Source: Pseudomonadota bacterium (lineage in GTDB: Bacteria > Pseudomonadota > Alphaproteobacteria > Sphingomonadales > Sphingomonadaceae). From it: 7,896 nucleotides of DNA. The DNA is taken from assembly GCA_023433445.1 (NCBI GenBank), contig JAEZCS010000161.1, positions 1-7,896 on the forward strand. The letters run 5' to 3'. A model generated the notes under the pieces. That model searched no databases. It saw only the letters and a list, made by a program, of their open reading frames with translations, and had not been told where the DNA came from. The position numbers and the translations under genes are program-made. Below, in pieces: positions 1 to 6,851 of the stretch (positions are counted from its first letter, which is position 1; the number at the start of each line of letters is the position of its first letter).

Positions 1-102
1 GTTATCGCCAAGATCGCCGGCAATTGGCCTGCCGCTCGCTGGGATGAACTCATGCCGTGGAACTGGCGACCAGATCAGCAACCGATCGCCGAAGCCGCCT
101 GA
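1..102 (+). CDS. tnpC: IS66 family transposase (TnpC), C-terminal fragment
   Basis: Frame 1 is open from the first base to a TGA at 100-102 and encodes the last 33 residues of a transposase. The segment WPAARWDELMPWNW matches the short C-terminal domain of IS66 transposases, where a W-P-x-S/A-R-x-D-E-L-x-P-W pattern precedes the stop. The DDE catalytic core lies upstream, outside the window, so nothing can be said about activity. The stop sits 25 bases before the inferred element end, the usual IS66 arrangement. The gene is cut by the window edge, with no sign that it is broken. Confidence 0.8.
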   Translation, partial: VIAKIAGNWPAARWDELMPWNWRPDQQPIAEAA

Positions 103-127
103 TCTGCGGCCTTCAGCCCACGCTTAC
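1..127 (+). mobile_element. Right end of an IS66-family insertion sequence
   Basis: The segment holds the last 34 codons of an IS66-type transposase, then a 25-base tail ending in CCCACGCTTAC at 117-127. Read on the other strand the terminus starts GTAAGCG, the typical start of IS66 terminal inverted repeats (known for the family), so the element probably ends at 127. IS66 elements usually make 8-bp target duplications, so TCTGAAAG at 128-135 would be the duplicated target. The matching copy and left end lie outside the window, so this cannot be checked here. Confidence 0.8.
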
Positions 128-724
128 TCTGAAAGCTCGTAAATGCTAGCACCGCTGCATCAACTGACTACGCAGATGGTCTAACCGCATGTGAAGCTTG
201 CACGTGCAGGTTCAAAAATCCCTATTCAACACTATCTGCTGCAGCCCAAAATCGCTCCTGGAGCGCTTTGGTCGCCAAGGCTGTTAGCCCCTGTGTTGGG
301 GTACTATAATCAGAGTTGAACCACGACGGATGCGGCGCAGCTAAATCCTTCGTCATTTTCTTGCGAGGTTTGCAACCTCTCGCCATTCTGATGCTCAAAG
401 CGGCTAATCCTAGCCCTAATCTAATGTCGCTTCCAAACTCTTTCAGCCAAATAACACGACGCCTGTGTATTATTATGTTGCTTGTCTTCATCTGGGCTTG
501 TTGTTTTGTTGGATCTACTCAAACGATCGATTCGTAGGAAGCCGAAAAGTTTGTACGAAAGCGTACACTGTTAACCGCTGCTGCTCCCAGTGAGTTACCC
601 CTTTTTACTCCTCCCGACTCGTGCGAAAAATGGGAACGATCGAGCACTTCGAGCGCTTCCAACAATTGATAAGAGACCGCCGAGAATTCGACGGGCGCCA
701 CCGCCACAGGAGGGGCTCAGCGAC
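128..724. other. Long gap between IS66 end and Crp/Fnr pseudogene
   Basis: These 597 bases contain no gene I can recognise. The stretch 222-540 is visibly poorer in G and C than the genes to the right, as expected of acquired or decaying DNA. A minus-strand frame at 491-222 (89 codons, ATG) is open and reads like a soluble basic protein, but it lacks a Shine-Dalgarno sequence and resembles nothing I know. A plus-strand frame at 316-537 would start at TTG without a ribosome binding site. The clearest element is the inverted repeat at 552-567. Confidence 0.5.
552..567. promoter_or_regulatory. Inverted repeat TGTACG-N4-CGTACA, likely operator
   Basis: TGTACG at 552-557 and CGTACA at 562-567 form a perfect 6-bp inverted repeat around AAAG. 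It lies about 155 bases upstream of the regulator start, in otherwise gene-free DNA. Half-sites of this kind spaced by four bases are typical of dimeric regulators such as TetR or LuxR types (general knowledge); no specific regulator is identified. There is no T tract, so it is not an obvious terminator. Confidence 0.4.
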
Positions 725-1497
725 ATGCATGGCAAGGCGAGCGCTGCGAAATGCAATAACCTGCTGCTCGCAGGAATGACGCTCCAGGATCGACAAACTC
801 TCTGGCCTGATCTGCATGAGGAAGAACTACCCGTCCGGGCATATTTGGAACGAACCGGGCGCCGGTCGGAAAAGATCTATTTTATAGAGTCAGGCGTGGT
901 CTCCTTGCTGGAGACAGCGATCTGCGAAACCCGATCGAAGTAGGGCTGATCGGGCTGGAAGGAATGATCGGAGCCAGCTCTCTCGTGACTGACCTCTTTC
1001 CGCAGCGCGACAGTTATGTCCAAGTTGCAGGCCGCGCTCTGGCAATTGACCGACCTGAGCTTTTACAAGCCACCCGGTCCAACAGCAGGCTTCACGCTTA
1101 TCTGCTTCGCTATGTACAGACACAGATCGCGCAGATGAGTTTGACAATCAGCGCCAGCGTTCGCGCCAATGTACAGATCCGCCTAGCCCGGAAGCTGTTG
1201 ATGTACCATGATCGGGTAGGGCTTCAGGATTTGCCGCTTACGCATGAAAATATGTCGGTAATGCTCGGCGTTCGACGGGCAAGCGTCACCCATGCCATTC
1301 ATGGGCTGGAAGGTCATGGCTGGATCAAGGCCCAGCGTGGTCTAGTAACGATCCGAGACAGACAGGGCCTGGAGAATTACTGCGGCCCCTTCTACGGGGT
1401 AGCGGAACGCCGATATGACGAGATTATGAATATTGAACGACCGACATGTTCGGATCGAGCAACTCAGATTGCAGAATCCCCAGCATCGCGGCATTGA
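725..1497 (+). pseudogene. Crp/Fnr family transcriptional regulator, frameshifted
   Basis: Two adjoining frames together encode one Crp/Fnr-type regulator of roughly 257 residues. The first runs from ATG 725 (good GGAGGGG ribosome binding site at 709-715) to TAG 941-943 and carries the N-terminal cNMP-binding-like part, with YFIESGVVSLLETA matching the conserved beta strands. The second frame continues with SDLRNPIEVGLIGLEG from about 916 and ends at TGA 1495-1497. It contains the dimerisation helix and a winged helix (LPLTHENMSVMLGVRRASV, recognition helix around 1240-1310). The break is a net loss of one base near 914-920. Each side matches family consensus right up to it, so the mutation looks recent, or it is a sequencing error. 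The second half has no usable start of its own (ATG 964 lacks proper spacing). If real, the gene gives only a 72-residue truncated product with no DNA-binding domain. Confidence 0.8.
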
Positions 1498-1683
1498 AAA
1501 TGGTGTGAGTCTGTAAGGCCTGCAGAGGGCGAGTGGACGCGGGGATGCCGACCCATGCTGGACGTTCCTCCGAGATCACGCGGCGTCCAAGTGCGGACAT
1601 TCTGCTAACCAGACTTTGCTCTTCAAAATGATCCCGATGCACTATCTATGATCGTGGAACAGAGATCAGCATAGAGGTGAGGT

Positions 1684-2208
1684 ATGGATCGAAAAGTCAT
1701 CTTGACGGTGGTCGGTAGTGACCGACCGGGCCTGACCCGCGCAATCGCAGAGGCAGTGTATGCTGCAGGCGGTAATTGGCTCGAGAGCCATCTCTCGCGT
1801 CTGGGAGGAAAATATGTTGGGTCCGTGCTGGTTGAATTACCCGAGGAGCGGCTGGATGAACTTGAGGTCGCGGTCCGCGGCATCGATGCGATGGGGATCA
1901 AGATCGACATCATCGCGGCCTCGGATGTTGAAGAACGCAGCGGACTGTCTCTGGCCATCGAGATCGTTGGGCAGGATCGTCCTGGAATAGTTCGCGAAGT
2001 GACCTCGGCGCTTGCGAAGCTCGATGTCAATATTGACGACTTCCTTACCAGGATTGAGGGAAGCGCCTGGTCCGGCGCACCGCTGTTCCGCGCAAATGTC
2101 CAGATGGCATTGCCTGCTGGCCTCTCTACCGACGAGGTGCGGGAGGCACTCGAAGCCATATCTAGCGAGATCATGGTCGATTTTTTGCCAGAACCCGCTT
2201 TGAGCTAG
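1684..2208 (+). CDS. Two-ACT-domain protein, GcvR-like
   Basis: A 174-residue protein made of two ACT domains. The first spans about residues 4-80 and contains GSDRPGL (11-17). The second spans about 88-170 and contains GQDRPGI (96-102). The D-R-P-G motif marks the turn after the first beta strand of ACT domains, where small ligands such as amino acids bind. Length and tandem layout match the glycine-cleavage-system repressor GcvR and related proteins; GcvR works by binding the regulator GcvA, not DNA. No gcvA or glycine-cleavage gene is visible, so a role in glycine control is only family-level inference. No membrane segment or signal peptide is present, so it is cytoplasmic. ATG 1684 is preceded by GAGGTGAGG at 1675-1683, a strong though close ribosome binding site. 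It stands alone: 186 bases from the pseudogene and 367 from the next gene. Confidence 0.82.
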   Translation: MDRKVILTVVGSDRPGLTRAIAEAVYAAGGNWLESHLSRLGGKYVGSVLVELPEERLDELEVAVRGIDAMGIKIDIIAASDVEERSGLSLAIEIVGQDRPGIVREVTSALAKLDVNIDDFLTRIEGSAWSGAPLFRANVQMALPAGLSTDEVREALEAISSEIMVDFLPEPALS

Positions 2209-2575
2209 AAAGAGCCACGGGTCGCGCGCCTGACTAAGCGTCAGCCCTCTGGCCAACCAAAAAACAGCCCGGCTGTGTGATGTCGGCCGGACCAATTCAA
2301 AGTCGGCGGCCAAGCGGTGAGCCTTGGGGTCGCGAGAGTTTCCTTAACCATCTTGCTGCTCTACGTCATACCCCGATCGGGGGAGGCGCGCGGAAGATTC
2401 GGAGCTCCATAGTTGTTCTTAGCCATCAGCTTGATCGCCTGCGACGGTTCCTGCTTCGAGTTGACTTCCCTAATAGGCCTGCCAATTTTCGACGATTGGT
2501 AAGGCTGACGCGTCGGCTTTGGCGTTGCTGTTATAACTTGAGCTTGCGGTTAGGTAGGCCGGGTGGGGAGGTGCT
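2209..2575. other. Gap before the GH79 gene, with possible minus-strand gene remnant
   Basis: These 367 bases lack a plus-strand gene I can support. A short stem CTGAC/GTCAG at 2230-2244 follows the ACT gene but has no T tract. On the minus strand a frame is open from about 2553 down to TAG at 2363-2361. It reads plausibly as protein (for example QAIKLMAKNNYGAPNLPRAS) yet has no start codon near its beginning and no family I recognise. Downstream of it in the minus direction lies a hairpin with a T tract (2259-2276). A TATAAC at 2532-2537 could be a -10 box for the GH79 gene, but no good -35 box matches it. Confidence 0.4.
2259..2276 (-). terminator. Small stem with T tract, possible minus-strand terminator
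   Basis: Read on the minus strand the sequence is ACAGC-CGG-GCTGT followed at once by more T residues (six in all, 2264 down to 2259). The stem is only 5-6 bp, so it would be weak. No intact minus-strand gene leads into it; the open frame ending at 2361 is the only candidate. The same sequence on the plus strand has an A tract before the stem and no T tract after it. Confidence 0.3.
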
Positions 2576-4141
2576 GTGTATAGCTCGAGAATGATCCGTT
2601 TTCTGCTTGGATCGGTTGCATGCATGACATCGGCCGCTGGAGCTGCACCTACGCTTCTTGATCCCACTGCAATGCCAGCGACTGGGAAGGTCGATGAGCG
2701 GTATTTATCCTACAATGTCGAGATGGTGGAAATTACTGGCGGCTCGTTTTGGGCGCCCTATGCAAAGCCGAGCGATCCGGCCACCGACCGGCCCAAGGGT
2801 ATCCTGAGCAAGCGAGGACCGTTGGACCTGAAGGGCAATCGGCGCCTGCGCGCGATGGCGGCGGCATTAGGGCCTGCCTATGTCAGGGTTGGGGGCAGCT
2901 GGGCTAATTTTACCTATTTTCAGGACGATGACGCGCCGCCGCGTGCAACGCCGCCCAAGGGTTTCAGCGGCGTCCTCACTCGAAGTCAATGGGCCGGCCT
3001 GGTCGATTTCACACGCGCGACCGATAGCAAGATCGTGACATCTTTCGCGGTCAGTTCCGGCACGCGTGACGCTGACCGCCGATGGACACCGGACCAGGCG
3101 CGGCGTTTGATCCAGTACACGCGCGCTCTTGGCGCGAGTATCTACGCGTCTGCCTTCGCCAACGAACCGAACGGCGCGCCGGTCGGGGGTAAGGATTATG
3201 ACGCTTCCGCCTATGCGCGCGACGTGGCGACCTATGCCGCCTTTTTGCGGAGCGAAGCGCCGGAGATCAAAAGCCTGGGCCCGACATCCACCAACGCGGA
3301 CTCCGAAGTGAGGCTGGTTGCGAAAACGAACCCGGCAATCAGTACCGAAGCGTTGCTGAGCGCGGAACCTCGCACGAAGCTCGATATCTTTGCGCATAAC
3401 TTCTATGGAGCGGCCTCGGAACGTTGCTTATCCCAGGGAAGCGAGTTGCTCACCTCTCCCGATAACGCGCTATCGGAGGAATGGCTCGCACGGGCAGACA
3501 AGGTCAACGATTTCTACCGGGGATTGCGCGACCGCTTTCAGTCGGGCGCCCCGATCTGGATTACCGAAAGCGGCCAGGCCGCCTGCGGTGGCGACCGCTG
3601 GGCAGCTACCTTCCTCGACACGTTCCGCTTCACCGATCAATTGGGACGCCTTGCGCGACGCGGCGTGCAGGTCGTGTTTCACAACACGCTCGCTGCCAGC
3701 GATTATGCCCTGATCGACGATACCACTTGGAACCCGCGCCCCAGCTATTGGTCAGCGGTGCTGTGGAAGAGGATAATGGGCAGCACGGTGCTCGATGCCG
3801 GTCCGTTCCGGCCAGGCCTTCACATTTATGCCCATTGCCTGCGCGACCGGCCGGGTGGTGTGGGTTTGGTGGCGATCAACCTCAATCGTACCGGCAAAGA
3901 GCAACTGGAGCTGCCTGTGGAGGCCAGCCGGTTCACCTTGACAGCTGATCGGCTAAATGCCGGGACCGTGCGTCTGAAAGGCCGGACTCTCGCTCTTACG
4001 GCGGAAGACGCATTGCCCGCGCTCAATCCCGTCAAGGTGCGGAAAGGCCGCATGACGTTACCCCCGGCAAGCATCAGCTTTCTGGCGATGCCGGGCGCGC
4101 GCAATAGTGCGTGCCAAAGTGGGAGCGTCCCGGTGAGTTGA
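2576..4141 (+). CDS. Secreted glycoside hydrolase, family GH79 (heparanase/beta-glucuronidase-like)
   Basis: A 521-residue exported protein of the GH79 type. Such enzymes are retaining beta-glucuronidases or heparanases of clan GH-A that cut glucuronic-acid-containing glycans or glycoconjugates. Residues 6-24 form a signal peptide (basic start, hydrophobic run, AAGAA). The TIM barrel follows: YVRVGGSWANFTYF (102-115) resembles the family's R-I/V-G-G strand, ANEPNG (195-200) holds the probable acid/base Glu197, HNFYG is at 274-278, and WITESGQ (328-334) holds the probable nucleophile Glu331. The Glu-Glu distance of 134 is close to that of human heparanase. SYWSAVLWKRIMGSTVLD (390-407) matches the conserved tail before the C-terminal beta-sandwich (about 415-506). 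GTG 2576 has GGAGG at 2567-2571, a short 4-base spacing. ATG 2591 gives a cleaner signal peptide but no ribosome binding site. Exact substrate is unknown. Confidence 0.8.
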   Translation: MYSSRMIRFLLGSVACMTSAAGAAPTLLDPTAMPATGKVDERYLSYNVEMVEITGGSFWAPYAKPSDPATDRPKGILSKRGPLDLKGNRRLRAMAAALGPAYVRVGGSWANFTYFQDDDAPPRATPPKGFSGVLTRSQWAGLVDFTRATDSKIVTSFAVSSGTRDADRRWTPDQARRLIQYTRALGASIYASAFANEPNGAPVGGKDYDASAYARDVATYAAFLRSEAPEIKSLGPTSTNADSEVRLVAKTNPAISTEALLSAEPRTKLDIFAHNFYGAASERCLSQGSELLTSPDNALSEEWLARADKVNDFYRGLRDRFQSGAPIWITESGQAACGGDRWAATFLDTFRFTDQLGRLARRGVQVVFHNTLAASDYALIDDTTWNPRPSYWSAVLWKRIMGSTVLDAGPFRPGLHIYAHCLRDRPGGVGLVAINLNRTGKEQLELPVEASRFTLTADRLNAGTVRLKGRTLALTAEDALPALNPVKVRKGRMTLPPASISFLAMPGARNSACQSGSVPVS

Positions 4142-4281
4142 GCCGGCAGTTCGTCTGATCTGCTACTCGGATAGTGGGCGGGAACAGTCGCTGGACCGCT
4201 GTCGACCATTTGCAGTCAATCAGATGCGGCGTCATAAACCACCAATGCGCCATTTGTTCATCTCCCTCATCTCACTGCTGT

Positions 4282-4297
4282 CCGCCCGTTCGGGCGG
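4282..4297. repeat. Perfect GC-rich hairpin CCGCCCG-TT-CGGGCGG
   Basis: Seven bases pair perfectly around TT, so as RNA it would be a 6-bp all-GC stem with a GUUC loop. It lies 140 bases after the GH79 stop and is followed by CACTGATAAGG, not a T tract, so it is a poor match to an intrinsic terminator. It could be a transcript-end stabiliser, an extragenic palindrome or a terminator relic. No second copy was seen in the window. Confidence 0.4.
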
Positions 4298-4559
4298 CAC
4301 TGATAAGGATTGTGGGGAGAGCTTTTGCCTTCCTTCTGGGATGACTTGGACGCACCAGGATACGCCAGAGGACTTCAACCTCTAGATATCCAACAATCGG
4401 GTAAATCGTTCCACATTTACGACGGCTATCACCCTCGAAGAAGCAATGCGGTGCGTGGCGCGATTGACCTACGAAATGGCTTTAACGCCTCGGTTGCGGT
4501 CCAAGAGTCCATTCTCCGATGCAAATGTCTGCCTACATGACGAGAAGGGTGCCACCGGT

Positions 4560-4607
4560 GTGACATGACGACAGCAGGAACAAAAAATATCGGCGCCATA
4601 ATGTCAC
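4560..4607. promoter_or_regulatory. Split inverted repeat GTGACAT...ATGTCAC before the AhpD-like gene
   Basis: GTGACAT at 4560-4566 and ATGTCAC at 4601-4607 are perfect 7-bp inverse copies whose centres are 41 bases apart, near four helical turns. They bracket an A-rich stretch (4582-4590) that could hold a -10 region, 70-110 bases before the start of the downstream gene. Such spacing would suit two regulator molecules or a DNA loop. No regulator is identified, and a chance origin is possible. Confidence 0.3.
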
Positions 4608-4674
4608 GATGCACGGGCTTACCTCGTCAAGTCAGCGAGCGCCGATGATCGGTGCCAGTGACGAGGAAACCAGC

Positions 4675-5130
4675 ATGACCGAGATAAAGCGTTTGAACTG
4701 GTCGGAAATCGCCCCCGAGGGCGCCAAGGCCCTGTTCGGGGTCCATCATTATGTAACCAAGAAAACGGATCTTCCTGAAGAGCTGATCCATCTCGTCTTC
4801 CTACGTGTGTCGCAAATCAATGGCTGCGCCCATTGCATCGATATGCACACCCGTGACCTGCTCAAAACCATGGCGATCGACAAAGTCGTGCTGGTCCCCG
4901 TCTGGGCGGAGGTGCCGCATCTGTTTTCTGACCAGTATCGAGCAGCGCTGGCCTGGGCTGAGGAAGTGACCAACATCAGCACGACCCATGCTTCGGACGA
5001 AGCGTATGCGGCCGCTGCCGCCGTCTTTGCTGAAAAGGACTTGGTCGATCTCACGCTAGTTATCGCGGCAATGAACGCGTTCAATCGACTGGGCGCGCCA
5101 TTCCGCCTGCCCGTCGCCGCGAAGCCATAG
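4675..5130 (+). CDS. AhpD/carboxymuconolactone-decarboxylase-like protein (CxxC peroxidase type)
   Basis: A 151-residue cytoplasmic protein of the CMD/AhpD superfamily. Residues 47-60 (SQINGCAHCIDMHT) contain the C-A-H-C pair (Cys51, Cys54) and a following His58, the redox-active signature of alkylhydroperoxidase-like members. True gamma-carboxymuconolactone decarboxylases lack this CxxC, so a thiol-dependent peroxidase or related oxidative-stress role fits better than decarboxylation. The C-terminal part (AMNAFNRLGAPFR, 132-144) also follows the family pattern. ATG 4675 is preferred because GAGGAAA lies at 4664-4670 with suitable spacing and the protein then has the usual family length. An in-frame ATG at 4609 would add 22 residues with no family likeness. 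No partner such as a sigma factor or ahpC adjoins it. Its link to the glycan genes around it is unclear. Confidence 0.85.
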   Translation: MTEIKRLNWSEIAPEGAKALFGVHHYVTKKTDLPEELIHLVFLRVSQINGCAHCIDMHTRDLLKTMAIDKVVLVPVWAEVPHLFSDQYRAALAWAEEVTNISTTHASDEAYAAAAAVFAEKDLVDLTLVIAAMNAFNRLGAPFRLPVAAKP

Positions 5131-5314
5131 GCTTACGAATACCTTTCCTTCCCCCTTCGACGGCACGGGGCCAACTCGAGCCGTTCCAGTTCCCGCGCCA
5201 TCCTCCAGCAGTCCAGAAAACTCGCTTCGTTCTCCAGAGAGCGGGGCAGAGCATGCACAGCTTTCTTAAGCTGATGGAGAAGGACAAGCCAAGGGCTGGC
5301 ATTAGACCGTGTCG

Positions 5315-5330
5315 TGATGCATATGTATCA
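5315..5330. promoter_or_regulatory. Near-perfect palindrome upstream of the porin gene
   Basis: TGATGCATATGTATCA pairs in seven of eight positions per half (TGATGCAT against TGATACAT). It is centred about 38 bases before the porin start, inside an unusually AT-rich stretch (5318-5360), where an operator overlapping a promoter would lie. Its right half overlaps the TATCAT-TG-TATGT motif that recurs before the TonB receptor. The form suits a dimeric regulator such as GntR or LacI type, but which one is unknown. Confidence 0.4.
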
Positions 5331-5360
5331 TTGTATGTGATATCGGAAATATGTGTATCT

Positions 5361-6701
5361 ATGATTCGCTCTTTGTCCTGTTTGGCAGTCGTCGCCGCTC
5401 TTGTTCCTTCAGCACCGGTCTGCGCCTCGGAGGATGCCTTTACGCTAAGCGGCAGTGTTCGCCTTCGCTTTGAAGAAATCGATGGTCAGCCCCGGGTGGG
5501 CTTTGACCGCGCCGACAGCCTGTTCAACGCCCGTACACAGGTGCTCGGGGAATATCGCTCAGGGCAATTTCGCGTTGGCGCCGAGATATTCGATAGCCGC
5601 GTTTACGGCGCCGATCCCGGCACGCCCATCTCTACCAATGAGGTCAATGCGGTAGAACTGGTGCAAGCTTATGTCGCGACAGACATCCTTGATCCGTTCG
5701 GCAGGGGTAGCAAGCTGACCCTGACCGCTGGCCGCATGATGTTGAACCTTGGCTCACGCCGACTGGTTGCCGCCGATGACTATCGCAACACGACCAATGG
5801 CTATACCGGCCTGCGCGCGGATTTCGTTGCGCCTCAGGGAGTAAGGGGCGTCTTCGTCTACACCTTGCCGCAGCAGCGACGCCCGGACGACAGGGAGAGC
5901 ATCAAGAATCACCGTATCTCGTTTGACCATGAGGGGTTCGACCTTGTGCTCTGGGGCGGGGTCATCAGCAAGGCCAAGGCGATCGGCCCGGCAACAGCAG
6001 AGTTGACCTACTTTCATCTGGGTGAGCGAGACAGGCCGGGGAGGCCGACCCGTGATCGATCTCTCGACACATTCGGTGGTCGCATTATCCGTGAGCCCGA
6101 AACCGCCAAGTTCGATTACGAGATCGAGGCGTTTTACCAAAGGGGGAGCGTGAGCGCTTCACTGGCTACGACCGCTGCGCGTCAGTCGGTCGATGCCAGC
6201 TTCGTCCATGTCGATGTCGGATACACATTTCCAGGGGCCTCGAAGCCGCGCCTGTCTGTCGAGTTCGACCGCGCCAGCGGCGACCGGGCAGGCGGCAATA
6301 ATGGCCGGTTCGACACGCTGTTCGGCATGCGCCGCGCTGATCTCGCGCCTGCCGGCCTCTATAATGCCATCGCACGGACAAACATCGTGACTCCGGGCAT
6401 TCGGTTCGAAGCGACTCCCAGCAAGAGGTGGGATTGGTTCGCCGTCTATCGAACTATGTGGCTGGCTTCGCGGACCGACGCTTTTTCGTCCACAGGCGTC
6501 CGGGATAGTGCAGGTCAGTCGGGAAGCTTTGCTGGGCACCAGCTCGAAGGACGCGTGCGCTATTGGATCATCCCCGCGCGACTGCGCTTCGAATTTGATG
6601 GCCTGCTGCTCGCCAAGGGACGTTTCCTGCGTTACGCGCCCAACGCGCCTGTGGGCAAGTGGACGCGCTATACCTCGTTCAACCTAACGGCCAGCTTCTA
6701 G
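5361..6701 (+). CDS. Alginate-export family outer-membrane porin (AlgE-like)
   Basis: A 446-residue outer-membrane beta-barrel of the alginate_exp family (AlgE of Pseudomonas is the founding member). Residues 1-22 form a signal peptide, cleaved after PVCA. The body alternates amphipathic strands and turns. Residues 124-146 contain GRMMLNLGSRRLVAADDYRN, the family hallmark with G-S-R-R-L and R-N-T. The protein ends YTSFNLTASF with a terminal phenylalanine, the signal for barrel insertion. In sphingomonads such porins occur in catabolic and glycan loci and probably pass anionic or sugar substrates; secretion of alginate itself is not implied. ATG 5361 was chosen because it starts directly at the signal peptide. 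An in-frame ATG at 5253 would put 36 non-signal residues ahead of it. The ribosome binding site is weak (CGGAAAT at 5344-5350). It stands 230 bases after the AhpD-like gene, so it likely has its own promoter. Confidence 0.83.
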   Translation: MIRSLSCLAVVAALVPSAPVCASEDAFTLSGSVRLRFEEIDGQPRVGFDRADSLFNARTQVLGEYRSGQFRVGAEIFDSRVYGADPGTPISTNEVNAVELVQAYVATDILDPFGRGSKLTLTAGRMMLNLGSRRLVAADDYRNTTNGYTGLRADFVAPQGVRGVFVYTLPQQRRPDDRESIKNHRISFDHEGFDLVLWGGVISKAKAIGPATAELTYFHLGERDRPGRPTRDRSLDTFGGRIIREPETAKFDYEIEAFYQRGSVSASLATTAARQSVDASFVHVDVGYTFPGASKPRLSVEFDRASGDRAGGNNGRFDTLFGMRRADLAPAGLYNAIARTNIVTPGIRFEATPSKRWDWFAVYRTMWLASRTDAFSSTGVRDSAGQSGSFAGHQLEGRVRYWIIPARLRFEFDGLLLAKGRFLRYAPNAPVGKWTRYTSFNLTASF

Positions 6702-6706
6702 AGTAT

Positions 6707-6730
6707 GATCCGATCAGGCTGAGCCGGATC
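6707..6730 (+). terminator. Hairpin after the porin gene, possible terminator or 3'-end stem
   Basis: GATCCG at 6707-6712 pairs with CGGATC at 6725-6730 around a 12-base loop, starting six bases after the porin stop. AAAATCTG follows, so the T tract of a classic intrinsic terminator is missing. It may act as a Rho-linked end or a stabilising stem. The position is the main support. Confidence 0.35.
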
Positions 6731-6851
6731 AAAATCTGTTGCATTCGAGACCGCATTTTGGCGAGCCAGCAGGCGATGTCACCTGCTTCGAAGATGCTCC
6801 AGGAACAGCAGAAGTTCGCGGGGGCAAAGCAGAACTTGGCTTGCGCTGAAA

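Larger units (their letters stand above)
4142..4674. other. 533-base gap between GH79 and AhpD-like genes
   Basis: No recognisable gene. Open plus-strand frames exist: 4310-4540 from a TTG with nearby GGGGAG, and a second frame ending at TGA 4566-4568 with ATG at 4446, which gives 40 residues including RLTYEMALTPR. Neither matches a family I know, and they overlap, so at most one could be real. Two structural elements stand out and are listed separately: a perfect GC-rich hairpin at 4282-4297 and a split inverted repeat at 4560-4607. The run AAAAAATAT at 4582-4590 may belong to the promoter of the next gene. Confidence 0.45.

Noticed and set aside
205..223. GGTTCAAAAATCCC, resembling the T-arm of a tRNA
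   Set aside because: The flanking bases do not form the 5-bp T stem, and no acceptor or anticodon arm can be built upstream or downstream.
316..537. 73-codon plus-strand frame with a hydrophobic C-terminal half
   Set aside because: It starts at TTG without a ribosome binding site, overlaps the competing minus-strand frame, and matches no family I know.
590..724. N-terminal extension of the Crp/Fnr regulator to GTG 590
   Set aside because: The added 45 residues have no family likeness, and ATG 725 has a strong ribosome binding site and gives the normal N-terminus.
1646..1674. CTATGATC / GATC-AG-CATAG imperfect inverted repeat before the ACT gene
   Set aside because: The halves need an internal two- or three-base bulge to match, and no promoter boxes align with it, so it is too weak to list as an operator.
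2277..2594. 105-codon plus-strand frame overlapping the GH79 start
   Set aside because: It is Arg-rich with no recognisable domain and overlaps the well-supported GH79 start; likely a shadow of GC-rich sequence.
4609..4674. Earlier in-frame ATG for the AhpD-like protein
   Set aside because: It adds 22 residues outside the domain and has no ribosome binding site, while ATG 4675 has one.
5253..5360. Earlier in-frame ATG for the porin
   Set aside because: It would bury the signal peptide behind 36 polar residues and would cover the promoter-like palindrome.
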